The translations under genes were made by a program, and so were the position numbers. From Mycobacterium sp. PO1 (GTDB taxonomy: Bacteria > Actinomycetota > Actinomycetes > Mycobacteriales > Mycobacteriaceae): a stretch of 33,527 nt of DNA. Every line of letters starts with the position of its first letter. Within the stretch, counting starts at the first letter, position 1. A model generated the notes under the pieces. The model was not told where the DNA came from. It worked only from the letters and a program-made list of their open reading frames with translations, and did no database searches. Of this stretch, positions 28,838-33,527 are shown in pieces. The stretch is from the NCBI RefSeq assembly GCF_017312405.1, contig NZ_BLTG01000041.1:1-33527 (forward strand), read 5' to 3'.

Positions 28838-29517
28838 TACCTGATCACCGCCAATCGTTTGCCCAGCCAGCCGAAGAACAGGCCGGTGGGCAGCGTGAGG
28901 ATCACGAACCCGAGCGCGAAGATCCCGCCGACCACCATGACCGCTGCGGTGTCCTCGATCATCTCCTTCATCAGCAACGCTGCCTCGAACACCCCGATGG
29001 CCGAGGCGATCGTGGTGTTCTTGGTCAGCGCGATCAGCACGGAGCCCAGCGGGATGATCACGGCGCGAAATGCCTGCGGCAGCAGCACGATGGACAGGTT
29101 CTGCGAGAACGTCAGGCCCAGCGACCTGGCGGCCTCGGCCTGACCGAGCGGCACCGTGTTGACCCCGGAACGCACGGTTTCACACACGAACGCCGCGGTG
29201 TAGACCGTCAACCCGAGCGCCGCCAGCCGGAAGTTGCTGTCTTCGATGAACGTCGGCGAATCTCGCCCGGCCAGGGTGATGCCCAGCGTCTGCGACAGAC
29301 CCAGTGAGCAGAAGATGATGATCAGCGTCAACGGAGTGTTGCGCACGACGTTGACGTAGCTGGTGCCCAGCCAGTTCATCATCGGCACGGGTGAGAGCCG
29401 CATCGCGGCCAACAGCGTGCCGAGAACCAGCGCGCCGATGCCCGCGAACACCGTCAGCTGAATCGTCGTCCAGAACGCCTCGAAGATCTGGTCCCGATAC
29501 TCGCTGAAAATCTCCAC
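28837..29517 (-). CDS. gluC: glutamate-type ABC transporter permease GluC
   Basis: 226 residues from GTG 29517, starting 31 nt after the gluB stop. A polar amino acid permease with helices at about 16-38, 62-80, 98-116, 143-165 and 190-215. The N-terminal YVNVVRNTPLTL segment and the EAA loop GQAEAARSLGL (Glu128) are typical of the HisM/GlnP family. It lacks the long N-terminal extension of GluD. With GluD it forms the translocation pore. Confidence 0.92.
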   Translation of the reverse strand: MEIFSEYRDQIFEAFWTTIQLTVFAGIGALVLGTLLAAMRLSPVPMMNWLGTSYVNVVRNTPLTLIIIFCSLGLSQTLGITLAGRDSPTFIEDSNFRLAALGLTVYTAAFVCETVRSGVNTVPLGQAEAARSLGLTFSQNLSIVLLPQAFRAVIIPLGSVLIALTKNTTIASAIGVFEAALLMKEMIEDTAAVMVVGGIFALGFVILTLPTGLFFGWLGKRLAVIR

Positions 29518-29548
29518 GGGCAGCCCTGTCTACCGTCGGCTATCGGGC

Positions 29549-30370
29549 TCAGTTGTCCAGCGGCGGCGGGTTCGGCGCGGAGATGCCGGCCGGGCCCAGG
29601 TTCTTGTCGAAGGCCTCTTTCCAGGCGCCGCTCTCCTCCATCTTGAGCAACGCGTCATTGATCTGCGTCCGCAGCTCGGTGTCGCCCTTCTTCAGACCGA
29701 TGCCGTAACGCTCCTCGGAGAACTGCTCACCGACGATCTTGAAGGCGCCCGGATCCTGCGCGGCGTAGCCGGCCAGGATGACCTCGTCGGTGGTCACCGC
29801 GTCGACGGCGCCGTTCTTCAGCGCCTCGATGCATGCCGAGTAGGTGTCGTACTGCTGCAGCTGGACGCGGGGGAACTCGTCCTTGATCTTCTGCGCCGGG
29901 GTGGAGCCGGACACCGAACACAGGATCTTGTTGTTCTCCAGATCGGCCGGGCCGTTGATGTCGTTGCTGTCCGAGCGCACGAGCAGGCTCTGGCCGGTGA
30001 TCAGGTACGGTCCGGCGAAATCCACCTTCTCCTTGCGGGAGTCGGTGATCGAGTAGGTGGCCGCGATGAAGTCGACCTGCCCGTTCTGGATCAGCGTTTC
30101 GCGCTGTGCCGACGGGGCCTCCTTCCACTGGATCTGCTCCGGGGTGTAGCCCAGCTCGCCGGCCACGTAGGTGGCCACGTCGACGTCGAACCCGCTCATC
30201 GTGCCGTCGGGATTGCGCATCCCGAGTCCGGGCTGGTCGAACTTGGTGCCGATGACGATCGAGTCGCTGTCACCGCCGCTGTCACCGCCGCACGCCACGG
30301 CGGCGAACGGAAGTGCGGCGGCCAGGGCGACAGCACCGATGACGCGCTTGGACAGCGATGTCGGGAACAT
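29549..30370 (-). CDS. gluB: glutamate-binding lipoprotein GluB
   Basis: 273 residues from ATG 30370, preceded by AAAGGA. The signal peptide has a hydrophobic stretch at 10-25 and lipobox AAVAC, giving lipid-modified Cys27 and anchoring outside the cytoplasmic membrane. The rest is a family 3 periplasmic-type binding protein with the conserved GFDVDVATYVAGELGY, DFIAATYSIT and AVTTDEVILAGYA segments. It captures the amino acid (glutamate by analogy) and delivers it to GluC-GluD. Asp/Glu specificity cannot be told from sequence. Confidence 0.93.
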   Translation of the reverse strand: MFPTSLSKRVIGAVALAAALPFAAVACGGDSGGDSDSIVIGTKFDQPGLGMRNPDGTMSGFDVDVATYVAGELGYTPEQIQWKEAPSAQRETLIQNGQVDFIAATYSITDSRKEKVDFAGPYLITGQSLLVRSDSNDINGPADLENNKILCSVSGSTPAQKIKDEFPRVQLQQYDTYSACIEALKNGAVDAVTTDEVILAGYAAQDPGAFKIVGEQFSEERYGIGLKKGDTELRTQINDALLKMEESGAWKEAFDKNLGPAGISAPNPPPLDN

Positions 30371-30405
30371 GAGGATTTTTTCCTTTCGCGAGGCTGGTGG
30401 TCGGG

Positions 30406-31167
30406 TCAGTGATGCAGGATCTTGCCCAGGAAGTCCTTGGCTCGATCGGATTGCGGGTTTTCGAAGAATTGCACAGGCTCGGCGTCCTCGACGATGGCGC
30501 CGTCGGACATGAACACCACGCGATTGGCGGCCCGGCGGGCGAACCCCATCTCGTGGGTGACCACGACCATCGTCATGCCCTCGGTGGCCAGCGACGCCAT
30601 GACCGCGAGCACCTCGTTGATCATCTCCGGATCCAGGGCACTGGTCGGTTCGTCGAACAGCATCACCTTCGGGTTCATCGCCAGTGAGCGGGCGATCGCG
30701 ACCCGCTGCTGCTGTCCGCCGGACAATTGCGCCGGGTACTTGTTGGCCTGGTTGGCCACGCCCACCCGTTCGAGCAGGCTCATCGCCTTCTCGCGTGCCG
30801 CCGCCTTGGACATCTTGCGCACCTTCATCGGCGCCAGGGTGACGTTGTCCAGGATGGTCTTGTGAGCGAAGAGGTTGAAGGACTGGAACACCATTCCGAC
30901 GTCGGAGCGAAGCTGAGCCAGCCGGCGCCCTTCCTCGGGCAGCACCTCGCCGTCGATTTCGATGGTGCCCGAATCGATGGTCTCCAGCCGGTTGATGGTG
31001 CGGCACAGCGTCGACTTGCCCGACCCTGACGGGCCCAGCACGACGACCACCTGTCCCTTGCCGACCTCGAGGTTGATGTTCTGGAGAACATGAAGGTCAC
31101 CGAAGTGCTTGTTGACCTCTTTCATCGAGATCATCGGCACGTCAGGGGACTCCCTGGGGCTCTCCAT
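30406..31167 (-). CDS. gluA: glutamate-type ABC transporter ATPase GluA
   Basis: 253 residues from ATG 31167; ATG 31134 (MISMKEV) gives the 242-residue form like that of C. glutamicum and is the alternative. The upstream ATG is preferred because TAAGGT lies 8 nt before it on the minus strand (plus 31176-31181). All ABC motifs are intact: Walker [10 protein letters not shown] (45-53), Q-loop FQSFNLF, signature LSGGQQQR (148-155), Walker B VMLFDEP (168-174), and switch His205 in VVTHEMGFA. It hydrolyses ATP to power uptake. It is the first gene of a six-gene minus-strand operon reaching 27265. Confidence 0.94.
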   Translation of the reverse strand: MESPRESPDVPMISMKEVNKHFGDLHVLQNINLEVGKGQVVVVLGPSGSGKSTLCRTINRLETIDSGTIEIDGEVLPEEGRRLAQLRSDVGMVFQSFNLFAHKTILDNVTLAPMKVRKMSKAAAREKAMSLLERVGVANQANKYPAQLSGGQQQRVAIARSLAMNPKVMLFDEPTSALDPEMINEVLAVMASLATEGMTMVVVTHEMGFARRAANRVVFMSDGAIVEDAEPVQFFENPQSDRAKDFLGKILHH

Positions 31168-31281
31168 GCGCAGAGACCTTACCCAGGTGACGCTCACCGT
31201 GCCGGGAACTCGCCGATCCATGCCCATCTACTGTCCGTCAACGCGGTCAAACCGCGCGGCGGGCGGGGCCGGTGGCCTCCG

Positions 31282-31294
31282 TAGGATGGGGTCC
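31282..31294 (+). promoter_or_regulatory. leaderless-type -10 box of miaB
   Basis: TAGGAT at 31282-31287 is followed by 7 nt and GTG 31295. The 127-bp divergent region to gluA holds this box and the opposing TAAGGT (31176-31181); I see no other signal. Confidence 0.5.
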
Positions 31295-32827
31295 GTGACT
31301 TCCATGGTGACGCAGCAGGCGTTCGGGGTGGACCCGGCGCAGGACACGCGCACCTTCCAGGTCAGAACCTACGGGTGTCAGATGAACGTGCACGACTCCG
31401 AACGGCTCGCGGGGCTGCTCGAAGCGGCGGGTTACCGTCGCGCCGAGGACGGCACGGACGCCGACGTCGTGGTGTTCAACACCTGTGCGGTGCGGGAGAA
31501 CGCCGACAACAAGCTGTACGGAAACCTCAGCCACCTGGCCCCGCGCAAACAATCCGATCCGCGCATGCAGATCGCGGTCGGGGGCTGTCTTGCCCAGAAG
31601 GACCGGGAGACGGTGCTGCGCAAAGCGCCGTGGGTCGACGTGGTGTTCGGCACCCACAACATCGGTTCGCTGCCGGCTCTGCTCGAACGCGCGCGCCACA
31701 ACCGCGTCGCCCAGGTCGAAATCGCCGAAGCCTTGCAGGAATTCCCGTCTGCGCTTCCTGCCAGTCGCGAATCCGCTTATGCGGCTTGGGTTTCCATCTC
31801 GGTAGGGTGCAACAACACGTGCACGTTCTGCATCGTTCCGGCGCTGCGCGGCAAAGAGGTGGACCGCCGTCCCGGTGACGTGCTCGCCGAGGTCGAGACC
31901 CTGGTAGAGCAGGGCGTGGTGGAGATCACCCTGCTGGGCCAGAACGTCAATGCCTACGGTGTCTCGTTCGCCGACCCCGACACCGACCGGGACCGCGGGG
32001 CGTTCGCCAAGCTGCTGCGAGCCTGTGGGCGCATCGACGGGCTCGAGCGGGTGCGTTTCACCTCACCGCACCCGGCAGAGTTCACCGACGACGTCATCGG
32101 CGCGATGGCCGAAACACCCAACGTGTGCCCGACCCTGCACATGCCGCTGCAGTCCGGCTCCGACCGTGTTCTGCGGGCGATGCGACGGTCCTACCGGGCC
32201 GAGCGCTACCTGGGCATCATCGAGCGGGTACGTGCCGCCATCCCGCACGCCGCGATCACCACCGACCTCATCGTCGGCTTCCCGGGGGAGACCGAGGAGG
32301 ATTTCCAGGCCACCCTCGACGTGGTCGCCGCGTCCCGGTTCGCCAGTGCGTTCACCTTCCAATACTCCAAGCGTCCCGGCACCCCCGCCGCGGACCTGCC
32401 CGGCCAGGTACCCAAAGCTGTTGTCTCCGAGCGTTACCAGCGACTGATCGAGCTGCAGGAGCGGATCTCGCTGGAGGAGAACACCGCAGTGATCGGGCGG
32501 TCGGTGGAACTGCTCGTCGCGACCGGCGAGGGACGCAAGGACGCCGCCACCGCTCGGATGTCGGGGCGCGCCCGCGACGGGCGATTGGTCCACTTCCACC
32601 CCGGCGAGTTCGGCGAGCAGATCCGGCCCGGGGACATCGTCGTGACCACCGTCACCGGTGCGGCCCCGCACCATCTGATCGCCGACGCTGCGCTGCTCGA
32701 GCACCGGCGCACCCGGGCGGGGGATGCGCACGCCGCCGGCCGCAAGCCGCGCACCGGTGTCGGCCTGGGCATGCCCGCGGTGGGTGCGCCGCCCGCGCCG
32801 CCCGCCTCGGTGGGGTGCCAGCGATGA
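31295..32827 (+). CDS. miaB: tRNA-2-methylthio-N6-dimethylallyladenosine synthase
   Basis: Radical SAM methylthiotransferase that adds the 2-methylthio group to i6A37 of tRNA. 510 residues from GTG 31295. The N-terminal UPF0004 domain carries the auxiliary-cluster cysteines Cys28 (TYGCQMN), Cys64 ([10 protein letters not shown]) and Cys98 (VGGCLAQK). The radical SAM CxxxCxxC is Cys172, Cys176, Cys179 (GCNNTCTFC). A TRAM domain lies at about 420-480 and is followed by an Arg/Pro-rich tail. An in-frame ATG upstream belongs to the gluA side and is not preferred. The stop overlaps the next gene as ATGA. Confidence 0.96.
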   Translation: MTSMVTQQAFGVDPAQDTRTFQVRTYGCQMNVHDSERLAGLLEAAGYRRAEDGTDADVVVFNTCAVRENADNKLYGNLSHLAPRKQSDPRMQIAVGGCLAQKDRETVLRKAPWVDVVFGTHNIGSLPALLERARHNRVAQVEIAEALQEFPSALPASRESAYAAWVSISVGCNNTCTFCIVPALRGKEVDRRPGDVLAEVETLVEQGVVEITLLGQNVNAYGVSFADPDTDRDRGAFAKLLRACGRIDGLERVRFTSPHPAEFTDDVIGAMAETPNVCPTLHMPLQSGSDRVLRAMRRSYRAERYLGIIERVRAAIPHAAITTDLIVGFPGETEEDFQATLDVVAASRFASAFTFQYSKRPGTPAADLPGQVPKAVVSERYQRLIELQERISLEENTAVIGRSVELLVATGEGRKDAATARMSGRARDGRLVHFHPGEFGEQIRPGDIVVTTVTGAAPHHLIADAALLEHRRTRAGDAHAAGRKPRTGVGLGMPAVGAPPAPPASVGCQR

Positions 32828-33429
32828 ACGACAAGTCGCCCGACGATCACCCCCGCGAGCTCGACGCCCTCGACGGCGAGTTCGACGACGTGGAACGGCG
32901 CATCGCCCGCGAAATCGACCCCGGGGCACGCGCCATGGTCGTCGCGATCCTGGTGTTCGCGCTGCTGGCGAGCTTCGTGCTGCCGCACACCGGATCGACT
33001 CGGGGATTCGATGTGCTTGTCGGTACCGACGCCGCGGCAGACAGCGCCATCGCGCTGCCCTCGCGCGTCTTCACCTGGATCGTGCTCGTCTTCGGCGTCG
33101 GCTTCTCGATCCTGGCGCTGGTGACCCGCAGGTGGGCGCTGGCCTGGATCGCACTCGCCGGTTCCACGGTGGCCTCGTTCTTGGGCCTGCTCGCGGTGTG
33201 GTCACGCCAGACCGCGGCAGAGGGCTACCCGGGGCCGGGAATCGGGCTGATCGTGGCATGGGTTGCGGTCATCCTGCTGACCTACCACTGGGCCCGGGTC
33301 GTCGCGACCCGATCAGCGCTGCTGCTGGCCAGCGAGGAGCACCGCCGCCGGCTTGCCGCCGAACGCCAGAAAGAGGGCCTGCTCGACCGGTTCGGCGACG
33401 CCGACGACGACAATCCCGAGCGCGGCTGA
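32824..33429 (+). CDS. four-TM membrane protein (Rv2732c-like)
   Basis: 201 residues from ATG 32824, overlapping the miaB stop by 4 nt. An acidic N-terminus (1-35, Asp/Glu-rich) is followed by hydrophobic segments at about 38-56, 80-98, 103-123 and 138-156. A charged cytoplasmic tail with a helical [15 protein letters not shown] region follows. The family is conserved in mycobacteria downstream of miaB; its function is unknown. Coupling to miaB is positional and probably not functional. Confidence 0.85.
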   Translation: MNDKSPDDHPRELDALDGEFDDVERRIAREIDPGARAMVVAILVFALLASFVLPHTGSTRGFDVLVGTDAAADSAIALPSRVFTWIVLVFGVGFSILALVTRRWALAWIALAGSTVASFLGLLAVWSRQTAAEGYPGPGIGLIVAWVAVILLTYHWARVVATRSALLLASEEHRRRLAAERQKEGLLDRFGDADDDNPERG

Positions 33430-33442
33430 CGCTCCGCCGTCC

Positions 33443-33514
33443 GGGCCCGCTCGGGCCGTGTGTTCTGGGCCCGCACGGGCCGTGTTTTCTGGGCCCGCAC
33501 GGGCCGTGCCCGGC
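33443..33514 (+). repeat. three tandem 24-bp hairpin units, terminator-like
   Basis: Units at 33443-33466, 33467-33490 and 33491-33514 share gggcccgcacgggccgtg. In units 2 and 3 GGCCCG-CA-CGGGCC is a perfect 6-bp stem; unit 1 has CT in the loop. Unit 2 ends GTGTTTTCT, a short T-tract, so it resembles an intrinsic terminator for the miaB-Rv2732c-like transcript. The last 13 bases of the window hold nothing recognised. Confidence 0.75.
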
Positions 33515-33527
33515 TGATATAGATCGA

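Overview
The window is a GC-rich, densely coding actinobacterial chromosome segment. Gene content, order and protein sequences point to a non-tuberculous, probably rapidly growing Mycobacterium (Mycolicibacterium type). The order dapB ... thyA-dfrA ... thyX-(repeat)-dapA-rnj ... ftsK-argA/pgsA3-cinA-clgR-pspA-pspM-ephG-GT-DUF3046-recA-recX ... miaB follows the M. tuberculosis order from about Rv2773c to Rv2732c as I recall it, with lineage-specific insertions. The species cannot be fixed from sequence alone. No rRNA, tRNA, CRISPR or insertion sequence was recognised, and no gene-free stretch exceeds about 210 bp.

Region 1 (1-4.5 kb): dapB (lysine/diaminopimelate synthesis), two small membrane proteins, a flavodoxin-fold protein, a dienelactone-hydrolase-like enzyme, then a tightly overlapping thyA-dfrA-YcaQ-like trio (dTMP synthesis, folate reduction, putative DNA glycosylase). 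Region 2 (5.7-8.3 kb) is accessory in character: a haloalkane-dehalogenase-like hydrolase, a membrane GGDEF protein and a zinc nucleoside deaminase. Region 3 (8.4-12 kb): thyX, a 26-bp tandem repeat that begins in the thyX stop codon, dapA and RNase J. Region 4 (12-15 kb, minus strand): an operon of antibiotic-monooxygenase-like protein, mycofactocin-type SDR and SAM methyltransferase, followed by an orphan response regulator whose receiver lacks two conserved switch residues.

Region 5 (15-23.4 kb): ftsK, argA, pgsA3, a CinA-domain protein, then the envelope-stress module clgR-pspA-pspM preceded by a near-perfect SigE-type promoter, ephG, a GT1 glycosyltransferase and a DUF3046 protein. Region 6 (23.4-27.2 kb): an alpha/beta hydrolase and the recA-recX operon. 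recA carries a 364-residue intein with LAGLIDADG endonuclease motifs, inserted in the DNA-binding loop L2 at the M. leprae-type site. Its upstream region has both a LexA box and a PafBC-type promoter. Region 7 (27.2-33.5 kb): a minus-strand gluABCD-like transporter operon continuing by overlapping codons into two small membrane-protein genes, then miaB and an Rv2732c-like membrane protein. The window ends in three tandem 24-bp hairpin units that resemble terminators.

Most genes are conserved mycobacterial core. The less explained items are the two membrane proteins coupled to gluD, the atypical response regulator, the two GC-rich tandem arrays, a palindromic operator candidate before the SDR operon, and the recurrence of TANNNT boxes 5-8 nt before start codons, which implies widespread leaderless transcription here.
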